A stretch of 64,000 nucleotides of DNA from Paraflavitalea soli (GTDB lineage Bacteria > Bacteroidota > Bacteroidia > Chitinophagales > Chitinophagaceae), in contig NZ_CP032157.1 of the NCBI RefSeq assembly GCF_003555545.1, positions 1,926,546 through 1,990,545 on the forward strand, given 5' to 3'. Made by a program: the position numbers and the translations under genes. The notes beneath the pieces were generated by a model. The model did not search any database, was not told the DNA's origin, and worked only from the letters and a program-made list of their open reading frames with translations. Of the stretch, positions 42,908 to 52,303 are shown in pieces. The number at the start of each line of letters is the position of its first letter. The first letter of the stretch is position 1.

Positions 42908-44608
42908 GTGGCTGTTGCCAGGACCATACCAACAAATCAGAACCCCGATACAACCACCGTTACGGTAAAAGTAGGCGGCGAAGAACTGTCCCGTGAAGTA
43001 GGTGTTGAAGAAATTACCATCAACAAAGAGATCAATAAAATTCCCTGGGCAAAGATCAGGATTGCCGATGGCGATCAGTCCATAGAAGATTTTACGATCA
43101 GTAACCAGGACACCTTCCTGCCAGGCAAAGAAATTGAGATTCAGTTTGGTTACCGTTCCGATACCAAAACCGTGTACAAGGGTATTGTTACCAACCATAG
43201 TAACTATATAGCACCTAAAAAATCAGCTTTACTGGTAGAATGCAGAGACAAAGCAGTGAAGCTCACCATTGGCAGAAAGAATAAACATTACAACGACCTC
43301 AGCGATAGCGATATCGCCGAAGAGATCATCAACCAATATGGTCTCGATAAAGAGGTAGAGAGTACTTCTATTACCCACAAAGACCTGGTGCAGTATGACC
43401 TCACCGATTGGGATTTTATCGTGTCCCGCATGGATATGCTGGGCCTGCTGTGCATGGTGAATGATGGAAAGGTCACCCTCAAAAAACCTGACCTGGGCGG
43501 CGCTTCCGTATTGGATGTATTGTTTGGTGCAACCATATTGGAATATATAGCAGAAATAGATGCACGTCATCAGCCAAAAGGATTGAAAGCCTCCTCCTGG
43601 GATTACACCAGCCAGGAAGTAAAGGAAGTAGATGGCAACGAACCTGCTGTCAGTGAAGAAACCGGCAATCTTTCCGCGAGTGACCTGGCCGATGTGATCG
43701 GGCTCGATAAATTCCTGCTCATCAATGCAGGCAAGCTCACTGAACAGGAATTACAAGCCTGGGCCGACGCCAAATTACAAAGGCAAAGACTGGCCAAAGT
43801 GCGGGGCCGGGTTAAATGCCAGGGATTTCCCGATGTGCTGCCCGGCAACTTTATAAAACTTAACGGTGTAGGTGAACGCTTCAACGGACCCGTATTTGTA
43901 AGCGGCGTAAAACACCTGTACAAAGAAGGCGATTGGAGTACCGAGATCAGCTTTGGCTTGTCATCCGAATGGTTTGCAGAAAGCGTCAATCCCTACCATC
44001 CCCAGGCAGCCGCTGGCATGATGCCTTCCCCACAGGGACTGATGATCGGTATTGTGACCGACATAGAAGACCCCGATGGCGAGGACCGGGTAAAAGTAAG
44101 GGTGCCCGTTATCAACAATAGCGAGCAGGGCATTTGGGCCAGGGTAGCCATGCCCGATGCCGGAGATGGACGCGGTTTGTTCTTCAGACCCGAGGTCGAT
44201 GATGAAGTGATCGTGGGTTGTATCCACAATGATCCGCGCCACATGATCATCCTGGGAATGCTCAACAGCAGTGCCAAACCAGCGCCCATTACCGTCACCA
44301 GCACCAATGATGAAAAAGGATACGTGAGCCGGGAGAAAATGAAATTCATATTCAACGACAAAGAGAAGGCCATTAAGATAGAAACACCCGGTGGCAGAAA
44401 AGTGACCATTAGCGATCAGGACAGCGTTATCACCATTGAAGATAAGGACAACAACAAGATCACCATCAACAGCAGCGGCATTACCATCGAAGCGGCCAGT
44501 ACCCTTACCCTCAAAGGAGGGTCCGAGGTGAAGATCGAAGCACCGAGTATATCAGTCAATGGAAGCGCCACCACCGAGATCAAAGGCGGAATGGTGAAGA
44601 TCAATTAA
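42908..44608 (+). CDS. eCIS spike protein, VgrG/gp5-gp27-like (Pvc8), GTG start
   Basis: The 566-residue protein forms the trimeric spike that receives the PAAR tip. Residues 1-370 form the gp27-like hub (opening VGGEELSREVGVEEITINKE; WADAKLQRQRLAKVRGRVKC near residue 290). An OB-fold gp5-like domain spans about 375-465, with DPDGEDRVKVRVPVIN and WARVAMPDAGDGRGLFF. The C-terminus (about 470-566) is a repetitive beta-helix, with ITIEDKDNNKITINSSGI and EIKGGMVKIN. The start is GTG at 42908, 7 bases after the stop of the hub gene. All parts are intact. Confidence 0.95.
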   Translation: MAVARTIPTNQNPDTTTVTVKVGGEELSREVGVEEITINKEINKIPWAKIRIADGDQSIEDFTISNQDTFLPGKEIEIQFGYRSDTKTVYKGIVTNHSNYIAPKKSALLVECRDKAVKLTIGRKNKHYNDLSDSDIAEEIINQYGLDKEVESTSITHKDLVQYDLTDWDFIVSRMDMLGLLCMVNDGKVTLKKPDLGGASVLDVLFGATILEYIAEIDARHQPKGLKASSWDYTSQEVKEVDGNEPAVSEETGNLSASDLADVIGLDKFLLINAGKLTEQELQAWADAKLQRQRLAKVRGRVKCQGFPDVLPGNFIKLNGVGERFNGPVFVSGVKHLYKEGDWSTEISFGLSSEWFAESVNPYHPQAAAGMMPSPQGLMIGIVTDIEDPDGEDRVKVRVPVINNSEQGIWARVAMPDAGDGRGLFFRPEVDDEVIVGCIHNDPRHMIILGMLNSSAKPAPITVTSTNDEKGYVSREKMKFIFNDKEKAIKIETPGGRKVTISDQDSVITIEDKDNNKITINSSGITIEAASTLTLKGGSEVKIEAPSISVNGSATTEIKGGMVKIN

Positions 44609-44640
44609 GCAGAAAGTCAACGGAACATGTTACGCTATTC

Positions 44641-44688
44641 AAAGCGCGGCAGCAATCCGAAATGCTACATTCTAAATTCGAAATCGCC
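44641..44688 (+). repeat. Leader repeat L1 upstream of the PAAR gene
   Basis: AAAGCGCGGCAGCAATCCGA begins the copy, followed by the segment AATGCTACATTCTAAATTCG and a short tail up to the ATG at 44689. It matches L2 and L3 upstream of the next two genes. It contains an ATG (44662), which reads in frame here but not in the others; the equivalent ATG in L3 is followed by a stop, so translation should start downstream. Confidence 0.8.
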
Positions 44689-44979
44689 ATGCCAGCAGCA
44701 GCAAGAGCAGGAGACATGCATACTTGTCCAATGGTAACCGGCACCGTGCCACATGTAGGCGGCCCCGTGCTGCCACCCGGCGCACCCACCGTATTGATTG
44801 GCGGTATGCCCGCCGCTACAGTAGGGGATATGTGCACCTGTACCGGACCGCCGGATACCATTGTCAAAGGTTCCGGCACAGTAATGATCGGTGGCAAACC
44901 AGCCGCCAGGATGGGCGATAGCACCGCCCATGGTGGATCGATCGTATTAGGCGATGCCACCGTGATAATAGGAGGGTAG
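44689..44979 (+). CDS. eCIS PAAR-like spike tip (Pvc10-like)
   Basis: The start at 44689 gives the 96-residue frame MPAAARAGDMHTCPM; an upstream ATG at 44662 lies inside the repeated leader. PAAR proteins form a sharp, metal-stabilised cone on the spike tip. Candidate ligands are His11, Cys13, Cys49, Cys51 and His81. Two internal repeats are seen: TVLIGGMPAATVGDM and TVMIGGKPAARMGDS, the family's doubled PAAR motif. It precedes the gp25-like gene, while in Afp the order is reversed. Gap to the next gene: 123 bases holding leader L2. Confidence 0.95.
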   Translation: MPAAARAGDMHTCPMVTGTVPHVGGPVLPPGAPTVLIGGMPAATVGDMCTCTGPPDTIVKGSGTVMIGGKPAARMGDSTAHGGSIVLGDATVIIGG

Positions 44980-45048
44980 TGAGGAAGAAGCAAGTGAAAA
45001 TGAATAAGAACGCCAAATTACAGGGACTTGCCAACGATCAGGAACTGT

Positions 45049-45102
45049 AAAGCGCGGCAGCTATGCTGAATTCTAAATTCTGGATTCTAAATTCTAAATG
45101 CT
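45049..45102 (+). repeat. Leader repeat L2 with five heptads, upstream of the gp25-like gene
   Basis: AAAGCGCGGCAG (45049-45060) matches L1, and is followed by five 7-bp units of CTRNATT type (45066-45100) that reach to the ATG at 45103. Confidence 0.8.
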
Positions 45103-45495
45103 ATGTCTTTCTTAGGTACCGGTTGGAGTTTTCCACCAGCATTTGATCCCCAGCTCGGCATCGTACAGATGACGAGCGATGAAGTGGATATTCAAAGCAG
45201 CCTCGAAATACTACTCAGCACCAGGCTGGGAGAGCGCGTCATGCAACCCACCTACGGCTGCAACCTCGATGAAATGCTGTTTGAACCCCTCACCACCACC
45301 TTAAAGACCTATATCGCCGACCTGATCCGGACCGCCATCCTGTACCATGAGGCCCGCATCACCGTCAACAAGATCGATATGACCGAAAGCAACGACCTGG
45401 AAGGGCTGGTACTGATCAAGCTGGAATACACCGTCAAATCAACCAATAGCCGGTACAACTATGTATTCCCCTATTATAAAAATGAAAAGACATAG
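45103..45495 (+). CDS. eCIS baseplate wedge protein, gp25-like (Pvc9)
   Basis: The 130-residue protein matches the gp25/GPW-like lysozyme-related fold that links sheath to baseplate. Recognisable parts are FPPAFDPQLGIVQMTSDEVD, SSLEILLSTRLGERVMQPTYGC, and EARITVNKIDM. Residues CNLDEMLFEP are typical of the family's middle. Length is normal. It lies between two genes that share the same leader repeat, and is separated from the next gene by 124 bases that hold palindromic copy C and leader L3. Confidence 0.93.
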   Translation: MSFLGTGWSFPPAFDPQLGIVQMTSDEVDIQSSLEILLSTRLGERVMQPTYGCNLDEMLFEPLTTTLKTYIADLIRTAILYHEARITVNKIDMTESNDLEGLVLIKLEYTVKSTNSRYNYVFPYYKNEKT

Positions 45496-45497
45496 TA

Positions 45498-45548
45498 GGT
45501 GGGTCACCCTTGTGTGGTGGCAAATGCAGCGCTGATGGGTGGCTCACC
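45498..45548 (+). repeat. Palindromic intergenic element, copy C
   Basis: GGTGGGTCACCC pairs with GGGTGGCTCACC with two mismatches around a 27-base centre. It lies just after the gp25-like gene and before leader L3. It may attenuate transcription between the gp25 and Pvc11 genes. Confidence 0.55.
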
Positions 45549-45570
45549 TTACAAAAGGCAGCCAGCCCTC

Positions 45571-45619
45571 AAAACGCAGCACCAATTCGAAATGCTAAAT
45601 TCTAAATTCGACATTTACC
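45571..45619 (+). repeat. Leader repeat L3 upstream of the Pvc11-like gene
   Basis: AAAACGCAGCACCAATTCGA begins the copy, followed by AATGCTAAATTCTAAATTCG and a tail up to ATG at 45620. It closely matches L1. An ATG inside at 45592 would hit a stop after eleven codons (TGA overlapping the real start region), supporting the downstream start in all three genes. Confidence 0.8.
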
Positions 45620-48600
45620 ATGCCTGATTGTATTTCCAAAAATCCCTTGCAGCGTTCCGGTACCAGCCAGTATAAGCGGGTGCTGCAGGCTTTACTGCCA
45701 GGCTATGCACAGGTAGACGAAAGAGACTATGCAGACCTCATCCTGTTTGCCAAAAGCTATGCAGGCTACCTCAACTATTATGACCCCACCAATAAGAAAA
45801 ATGGCGATTGGCTGCCCCTGATGAAAATGGACATCAGCGTTTCACTGGCCACCATTGCCCGTCAAAATGCAGCTTCCTGGTTTACTTATATACAGGAATT
45901 GTACAAACAGATACAGGACACCAGTAACCCCGTCTTGTTAAAACAGTATTATACTTCCATTTATCATTTAATAGCTACCCTTATTTACCAGTTGGACGAA
46001 CAGCTGCAAACCTTACCCAAAGATTTTGCCTATACCGAATACCTCAATATCACCATCGCTTCCCGCCTGGCCGATCAATGGTCTAAGATCAAAACTTACT
46101 ATATAGAATCAGCCAAGCCCGCCAATGCTATGATCAATGAGGCCGCCCCCCTGTCTCCGCCCGAAACACCCATCCAGGTACAAAGGGCAGGCAGCCTGCT
46201 CGTCAATAACCTGTCCGATGTATGGACCACCGTTCCCTTCATTCCGCCCATCAATGGCGCCACGCCGGAGGAAAAGATCAAGAACACCGTCAACCACAGC
46301 ATATTTAAGGGACTGATAGAAAGCCTGCTCAAGGCCTACAGCGCCGTGATTGATAATGCCGGCAAATACCTGGAGGAAACCATGGAAAGTTTTCCTTCCC
46401 ATACACCCCATTACGCCCTTTACCTCACCTTCCTGAAGTTATTCCGTGTAGCCCAGGACCACATCAATAAATTTACCGATCGCCACCTCTCTTTTTATTA
46501 TAAGGATATCCTGCGGCTCCGGTTGCAGGAAGCACAACCCGACCTGGTACACCTGCTCTTTGAGCTGCAAAAGAATATTCCCCGGCACCTGCTGAAGAAA
46601 GACACCGTATTCAAAGCCGGCAAGAACAAGGTAGGGCAGGAGCTCTTCTATGCACTCACAGATGACATAGTGGTCAACAAAGGAAAAGTAAAAAGTATTA
46701 AGTCCATCCTCGCTCAGCAGGAAGTCGGCTATACCACCTTATTTGCAGCGCCTGTCAGCAATTCAGACGACGGCAAGGGAGCGCCCCTTACTACGCCCGA
46801 CAAAAGCTGGGAACCCTATGGCAATCCCAAAACGCATGACACTGCGACCATTGGTTTTGCCGTGGCGCATCCCCTCCTGTATATGCAGGAAGGATTCAGA
46901 ACAGCCACCCTTTCATTTACTTTTAATAACAATTCCCTCGACGGCCTTGGCCTCGCCAATGACCTCATCGTAAAAATAACCGGCAAAAAAGGATGGCATG
47001 AAGCCCATGTAAGCCTCGCCGGCGTATTTGGCACCACACTCTCTGTGGTCTTCAGCCTTGGTTCAGACGAACCCGCCTGGATACCCTACGACGAAACAAT
47101 ACACAAGGCAGGTTATTTAACCGGATTGCCCGTGGCACAACTCCTGGTAAAGAACAACAAAGGAGAAGCCAACAAGATCGATAAGCTATCATCCGTATTT
47201 GTTACCCAGGTGGGCGTATATGTAAGTGTCAATGGTATTAAGACCATGGCCCTGCAAAATGAGATTGGTCCCCTGGATGCCGCCAAACCATTCCAGCCCT
47301 TTGGCCCTTCCCCGCATTTCGGATCTTCCCTCATCATCGGCAGCAATGAAGTGTTCCTTAAAAACAGATCGGCCGTTGTAAATGCCACACTCAATATTGA
47401 ATGGGATAAGATCGATCGCTTTGACTGGAACAAATACCTGGCATCAGAATTTGTAGACAGGAAAGTGCGCATTAAATACCTGCACAATGGCGACTGGCAG
47501 GAGAACACCTCAGATAGCACACATGAACAAATCATTTTCGACCATACCGATCCAACCATCGATGGCGTAAAATACCATTGCAGCAATAAAGAAAGCCTCA
47601 CCATTAACCTGCCTTCATTCAATAACAACTTTTCTTTTGCGCCCAACGAACAATACTCCGTGAAAGCAGAGAGTGGATTTATGAAGATCGAACTCAGGGG
47701 TGATTTCGGTCATTCCGACTTTATAAAACGGTTTACTACCGCCACCCTTACGACACCGTCTTCATTGCCTTTCGAACCGTATACACCTACCATAAAATCG
47801 ATGACGCTGAGCTACAGCGCTTCCGCATCCATCAACCTCAACCTGGCCACTGCAGAAAGCTTCTCTGAACAAAACGGGTTCTTTTACCATATTACCCCCT
47901 TTGGCCATACTGTACAACATCGTTCATTCCTCGGCGCAACAGCCGCCATCACCTTACTGCCCATGTATACCAATGAAGGTGAACTGTACATTGGCATTGA
48001 TAATTTCAATGCCAGCCAGTCACTCAACCTGCTGTTCAAAGTATCCGACGGCAGTGCCGATCCCGCTTTCGACCGGCAGCCTCTGCAATGGACCTTCCTC
48101 GCAGCCAATAACCAGTGGCTGCCTTTCGACCAATACTCAGTGGCCGATCAAACCAATGACCTCACCAAAACCGGCATCATTCGTTTTGCATTGCCGGCTA
48201 CCGCTGTCAGTGCCAATACCATCATGGGCGAGCAGCTTTTCTGGATCAGGGCCACCGCCGCCATCCACACTGCCGCTACCTGCAACCTGGTGGATATTCA
48301 TGCACAGGCCGCCACCGCGGTGCTCTTTGATTACCACAAAGCAGGCATCGTGTATACAGACATTCTGCCGGCAGGCACCATTGCCAAATTGCTCATCAGC
48401 GATTCATCTGTCAAAACCATTCAACAGCCCTACAGCTCCTTTGGCGGAAGGATCAAAGAACCAGCCAATAAATTCTACAACCGCGTAAGCGAACGCCTGC
48501 GGCATAAGAACAGGGCCATCACCATGTGGGATTATGAGCGCCTTGTATTGCAGCAATTCCCGGATATCTATAAAGTAAAATGCATCAACCACACCAAGAT

Positions 48601-49159
48601 CAACAGCCCCGGCACAGGAGATAATGAACTATGCCCAGGCCATGTGCTGGTGGTACCCATTCCCGACCTCACTGGCAAAAATGCCATCAACCCATTAAAG
48701 CCGCAAACCAGCATTGGCACCCTCGAAGAGATCAAAAAATACCTGCGCCTGCATATATCCCCATTTGTACAACTACAGGTAAAGAACGCCCGCTTCGAAG
48801 AGATACAACTCGACTTTAAAGTAAAATTCTATACCGACGACGGCGCCTATTACAGCAACCTCCTCATCACCGAAATTGAACAATACCTGTCCCCCTGGGC
48901 ATTTGGGGGCACCCAGGAAATTGAATTTGGGGGCAGGATCAGCAAAAGCAAACTGCTGGATTTTATAGAAGAACGCCCTTATGTGGATTACCTCACCTGT
49001 TTCAAGATGCACCATATTGTCAACGGCATCATATCCGGCGATGTGGAAGAGGCCGTAGCTACTTCCTCCCGCTCCGTATTTGTGTCCTATGCCGGCAATG
49101 AAACACTGGGTATTCCCAAACACATCATTGATTATTTAAACCCGGATTGTAATTGCTAA
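45620..49159 (+). CDS. eCIS baseplate protein, Pvc11-like (baseplate J family)
   Basis: The 1179-residue protein is a large baseplate arm. Its C-terminal part is the recognisable baseplate J region (about 940-1179): NRVSERLRHKNRAITMWDYE, then RLVLQQFPDIYKVKCIN, then the three beta sheets ending DFIEERPYVDYLTCFKM. The N-terminal half is rich in helices (about 1-330) and then long beta segments. The length is normal for Pvc11-type proteins. It shares a one-base overlap (TAATG) with the next baseplate gene, giving coupled translation. Together they form the wedge that triggers contraction. Confidence 0.92.
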   Translation: MPDCISKNPLQRSGTSQYKRVLQALLPGYAQVDERDYADLILFAKSYAGYLNYYDPTNKKNGDWLPLMKMDISVSLATIARQNAASWFTYIQELYKQIQDTSNPVLLKQYYTSIYHLIATLIYQLDEQLQTLPKDFAYTEYLNITIASRLADQWSKIKTYYIESAKPANAMINEAAPLSPPETPIQVQRAGSLLVNNLSDVWTTVPFIPPINGATPEEKIKNTVNHSIFKGLIESLLKAYSAVIDNAGKYLEETMESFPSHTPHYALYLTFLKLFRVAQDHINKFTDRHLSFYYKDILRLRLQEAQPDLVHLLFELQKNIPRHLLKKDTVFKAGKNKVGQELFYALTDDIVVNKGKVKSIKSILAQQEVGYTTLFAAPVSNSDDGKGAPLTTPDKSWEPYGNPKTHDTATIGFAVAHPLLYMQEGFRTATLSFTFNNNSLDGLGLANDLIVKITGKKGWHEAHVSLAGVFGTTLSVVFSLGSDEPAWIPYDETIHKAGYLTGLPVAQLLVKNNKGEANKIDKLSSVFVTQVGVYVSVNGIKTMALQNEIGPLDAAKPFQPFGPSPHFGSSLIIGSNEVFLKNRSAVVNATLNIEWDKIDRFDWNKYLASEFVDRKVRIKYLHNGDWQENTSDSTHEQIIFDHTDPTIDGVKYHCSNKESLTINLPSFNNNFSFAPNEQYSVKAESGFMKIELRGDFGHSDFIKRFTTATLTTPSSLPFEPYTPTIKSMTLSYSASASINLNLATAESFSEQNGFFYHITPFGHTVQHRSFLGATAAITLLPMYTNEGELYIGIDNFNASQSLNLLFKVSDGSADPAFDRQPLQWTFLAANNQWLPFDQYSVADQTNDLTKTGIIRFALPATAVSANTIMGEQLFWIRATAAIHTAATCNLVDIHAQAATAVLFDYHKAGIVYTDILPAGTIAKLLISDSSVKTIQQPYSSFGGRIKEPANKFYNRVSERLRHKNRAITMWDYERLVLQQFPDIYKVKCINHTKINSPGTGDNELCPGHVLVVPIPDLTGKNAINPLKPQTSIGTLEEIKKYLRLHISPFVQLQVKNARFEEIQLDFKVKFYTDDGAYYSNLLITEIEQYLSPWAFGGTQEIEFGGRISKSKLLDFIEERPYVDYLTCFKMHHIVNGIISGDVEEAVATSSRSVFVSYAGNETLGIPKHIIDYLNPDCNC

Positions 49160-52100
49160 TGGAAACAGCCATATTCATACCCAAAGGTCGTAAGCTGGAA
49201 GACGCAGAGAACTACCAGCTGCTGCGCAGCAAAGGCATGGAGTACATTGAAAAACTGTCCAGCACTTTGTGGACAGATTACAATACCCATGATCCCGGCG
49301 TTACCATCCTCGAAGCACTCTGTTATGCTATTACCGAACTGGGTTACCGCACAGGGTTCGATACCAAGGACCTGCTGGCAACCGAAGATGGCACCGTCAC
49401 CAAAAACCAGGCATTCTTTACAGCCCGCAACGTACTGACCACCGAACCCGTAACAGTAGAAGATTACCGGAAACTCCTGGCCGATATTATTGGCATCCAC
49501 AATGCCTGGCTATTCCCCAAGGCCAATGTGGACGACCTTAACCCTGCCGGCGGCGATCTGATCCCTGCGGCGGAAGTACCCTTGTATCCCCTCTGCGCCA
49601 AAGACAGCCTGGTATATGATCCTACCGATCATACAGCCATCGACATCCGCGGTCTCTATGATATAATGCTGGACCTGGAAGCCACCGATGAATTTGGCGA
49701 CCTCAATTCCGGCAACATCATCTATACCTTCAGTGAACCCCAACTGCAACAGGTGCAGATAGAGATCGTACTGCCCCGCTGGAATGAAGTGGACCTCGAT
49801 TTCATGAAAGACATTGCCGATGCCATCATCACCATCCAAAGCATCGCCGTTACTAAAAAACCGCAATACTGGGAAATAAAGGTCACCTATAGCGATGCCC
49901 GTACTTTTACCTATTATGTGGTAATTGCCCTCCGCCAAAAAGTAAAAGACCTGGAAGCCCTGATCGAAAAAAGGTTAAAAGAAATAGCCCTCGACGATCC
50001 TTCCAACACACCCGATCCTACCTTCCCTTTACACAAGGCTTTCTTCCAGCTCTATAACAGGAAGCAACAGGAAACCATCAGGCTCATCAACCAGGCCAAA
50101 ACCGCCTTCCATGCCCACCGGAATCTCTGCGAGGATCTGAGGCATATAGATACCGTAATACCCGTACCCATTGGTTTTTGCGCCGATATTGAAGTGCGAC
50201 CCGAGACCGACATCGAACAGGTAATGGCTGAAGTGTATTTCCAGATCGAGGAATACCTCAATCCTGATATCAAATTCTATTCCCTGCAGGAAATGGTCAA
50301 CAGGAACATTCCGGCAGAAGACATCTTTGAAGGACCCAAACTGGAACACGGATTCATCGACACCCTGGAATTAATGAATACCCAGCTACGCAGCGAGATC
50401 AGGGTGTCAGATATTATTAACCTGATCATGGACGTAGAAGGAGTGGTAGCGGTGAAAAATGTATTGATCAGTGAATACGATAAATGGGGCCAGCCTGTTT
50501 TACCCAGCCAGAAATGGTGCCTGCATTTACTTCCTTACCACAAGCCTATCCTGCAGGTCAACTTCAGCAAAATATTGTTCTTTAAAGACCACTTGCCTTT
50601 TAAGGCCAATGCAAAAGAAACCGCCGATATCCTTTCTGTATTAAGAGGCATCAATGAGCGCGCCAAGTTAAAAGGCCATGCCAACGACTGGCCCGCTCCC
50701 GAAGGCACCCATTACCAATTGGATGACTACTACAGCGTGCAGTATGAATTGCCGCAAACCTATGGCATCAGCAAAGCCGGGTTGCCTTCCACCGTACCAG
50801 CCGAAAGAAAAGCGCAGGCCTTGCAGCTCAAAGCTTACCTGATGTTTTATGACCAGCTATTGGCCGATTTCTTTTCCCAGCTGCACCACGCCAAAGACCT
50901 CTTTAGTCTGGATGATACCATTCAGCAAACCTATTTTGCGCAATACATTACCGACATTAAAGACATTTCACTCCTTTATAAAAAAGTAAACGACCTGCGC
51001 ACCGGGCTCGATGTATCCCTGCAGGATGCCCTCAAGTCGCCCAAAGCACCAGGCGCTTTACCGGCCCAGGATATGGCCAATAACAACCAGCACTACCAGC
51101 TCATTGAATCACTCGATACTTTCTACGACCGGCGCAACCGTTTCCTCGATCACCTCCTGGCCAGGTTTGCCGAATCATTCAATGAATATGTGCTCATGCT
51201 GTACACCATTACCAATGGTGAAAAGATCAAAAAAGAGAACGACAAGCTCATCAAGGACAAGATTGCCTTCCTCAAAGACTATCCCGTAGTGAGTGCAGAA
51301 AGAGGCAAGGCCTTTGATTACCTGTCGCCCTCCTGGAATACCAGCAATGTGAGCGGACTGGAAAAACGCGTGGCGCGCCTCACCGGTATTGCCAATTATG
51401 ATCGGCGCAACCTGTTTTGTTATATCGACATCAAGATCATCAACGAAGGCACCGTGCCTAATCCCAAATATGTATTCCAGGTTGTGGACCTCGCTGCCAA
51501 TATATACTTCGTGTCACTCCAGCAGTATGACAAGTATGAGACCATCGACATCCTGGTCAATAAGGTATACAATAGCCTGGCCCACAAGGACCATTACTAT
51601 TTGGATAAAGTAACACCGGCCAAGATCTATGTACGCTTAAAGGATGGGTACGGTAAGCCCATCGCCGTCAGCAATTCTTATTTCACCAAGGAAAGCACTG
51701 CCAACGCCTTCATTGATGACGCCATTGCCAAATTTGCCCCCACCTGCGAGGCAGAGGGCGTGTACCTGGTAGAACATCTCTTGCTGCGGCCCCATTTTCC
51801 CGTAACCGCTGTATTGCCGCAAACCAAGGAAGAGAAATACAAACTTATGCAGGTATGCCTGGGTGAGGACTGCGATTTCTGCGGTGAAGAAGATCCGTAT
51901 TCCTTCCGGGCATCCGTAATCCTGCCTTACTGGCCTGAACGCTTCAGAGACCTCGACTTCCGGCGCTTCTTCGAAAGGACCATGCGCACAGAAGCCCCTG
52001 CACACATTTCATTGAAGATCTGTTGGGTGAATTATACAACCATGCAAACATTCCAGGCCCTGCTCAAAACATGGCTGGAAGCCTTGCGCGATTATGAACT

Positions 52101-52275
52101 GGATCTGATACAAGACGATACACTAAAGCAGGACCTGCTGCGCGAAGCCAGTAATAAAATGGTGGAGTTCCTGGCCAACGTGCACAGTGAATATCCCGAA
52201 GCGCGCCTGCACGATTGCGAAACAGGTGTCACCAATCCGGTTACCCTGGGCAGCACCGTACTGGGAAGTTTTTAA
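49159..52275 (+). CDS. eCIS baseplate protein, Pvc12-like
   Basis: The start at 49159 (METAIFIPKGRKLEDAENYQ) is preferred over the TTG two codons earlier because it overlaps the stop of the previous gene as TAATG. The 1038-residue protein pairs with the Pvc11-like protein in the baseplate wedge. Its opening LSSTLWTDYNTHDPGVTILE and AITELGYRTGFDTKDLL is characteristic of the family. Late in the chain, MQVCLGEDCDFCGEEDPYSF (about residue 900) has Cys residues spaced as C-x4-C-x2-C and may bind metal. No insertion of note is visible. The next gene starts 28 bases downstream. Confidence 0.9.
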   Translation: METAIFIPKGRKLEDAENYQLLRSKGMEYIEKLSSTLWTDYNTHDPGVTILEALCYAITELGYRTGFDTKDLLATEDGTVTKNQAFFTARNVLTTEPVTVEDYRKLLADIIGIHNAWLFPKANVDDLNPAGGDLIPAAEVPLYPLCAKDSLVYDPTDHTAIDIRGLYDIMLDLEATDEFGDLNSGNIIYTFSEPQLQQVQIEIVLPRWNEVDLDFMKDIADAIITIQSIAVTKKPQYWEIKVTYSDARTFTYYVVIALRQKVKDLEALIEKRLKEIALDDPSNTPDPTFPLHKAFFQLYNRKQQETIRLINQAKTAFHAHRNLCEDLRHIDTVIPVPIGFCADIEVRPETDIEQVMAEVYFQIEEYLNPDIKFYSLQEMVNRNIPAEDIFEGPKLEHGFIDTLELMNTQLRSEIRVSDIINLIMDVEGVVAVKNVLISEYDKWGQPVLPSQKWCLHLLPYHKPILQVNFSKILFFKDHLPFKANAKETADILSVLRGINERAKLKGHANDWPAPEGTHYQLDDYYSVQYELPQTYGISKAGLPSTVPAERKAQALQLKAYLMFYDQLLADFFSQLHHAKDLFSLDDTIQQTYFAQYITDIKDISLLYKKVNDLRTGLDVSLQDALKSPKAPGALPAQDMANNNQHYQLIESLDTFYDRRNRFLDHLLARFAESFNEYVLMLYTITNGEKIKKENDKLIKDKIAFLKDYPVVSAERGKAFDYLSPSWNTSNVSGLEKRVARLTGIANYDRRNLFCYIDIKIINEGTVPNPKYVFQVVDLAANIYFVSLQQYDKYETIDILVNKVYNSLAHKDHYYLDKVTPAKIYVRLKDGYGKPIAVSNSYFTKESTANAFIDDAIAKFAPTCEAEGVYLVEHLLLRPHFPVTAVLPQTKEEKYKLMQVCLGEDCDFCGEEDPYSFRASVILPYWPERFRDLDFRRFFERTMRTEAPAHISLKICWVNYTTMQTFQALLKTWLEALRDYELDLIQDDTLKQDLLREASNKMVEFLANVHSEYPEARLHDCETGVTNPVTLGSTVLGSF

Positions 52276-52303
52276 TTGAAAAAATTACTTTAAAAAGCAA
52301 GAT

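Noticed and set aside
44662-44688. Nine extra N-terminal codons before the PAAR protein
   Set aside because: They lie in the repeated leader; in L3 the equivalent ATG is followed by a stop, so the leader is not coding.
45000-45050. 16-codon frame (MNKNAKLQGLANDQEL) between PAAR and gp25 genes
   Set aside because: Too short, no homologue known to me and no start signal; noted only as a possible leader peptide.
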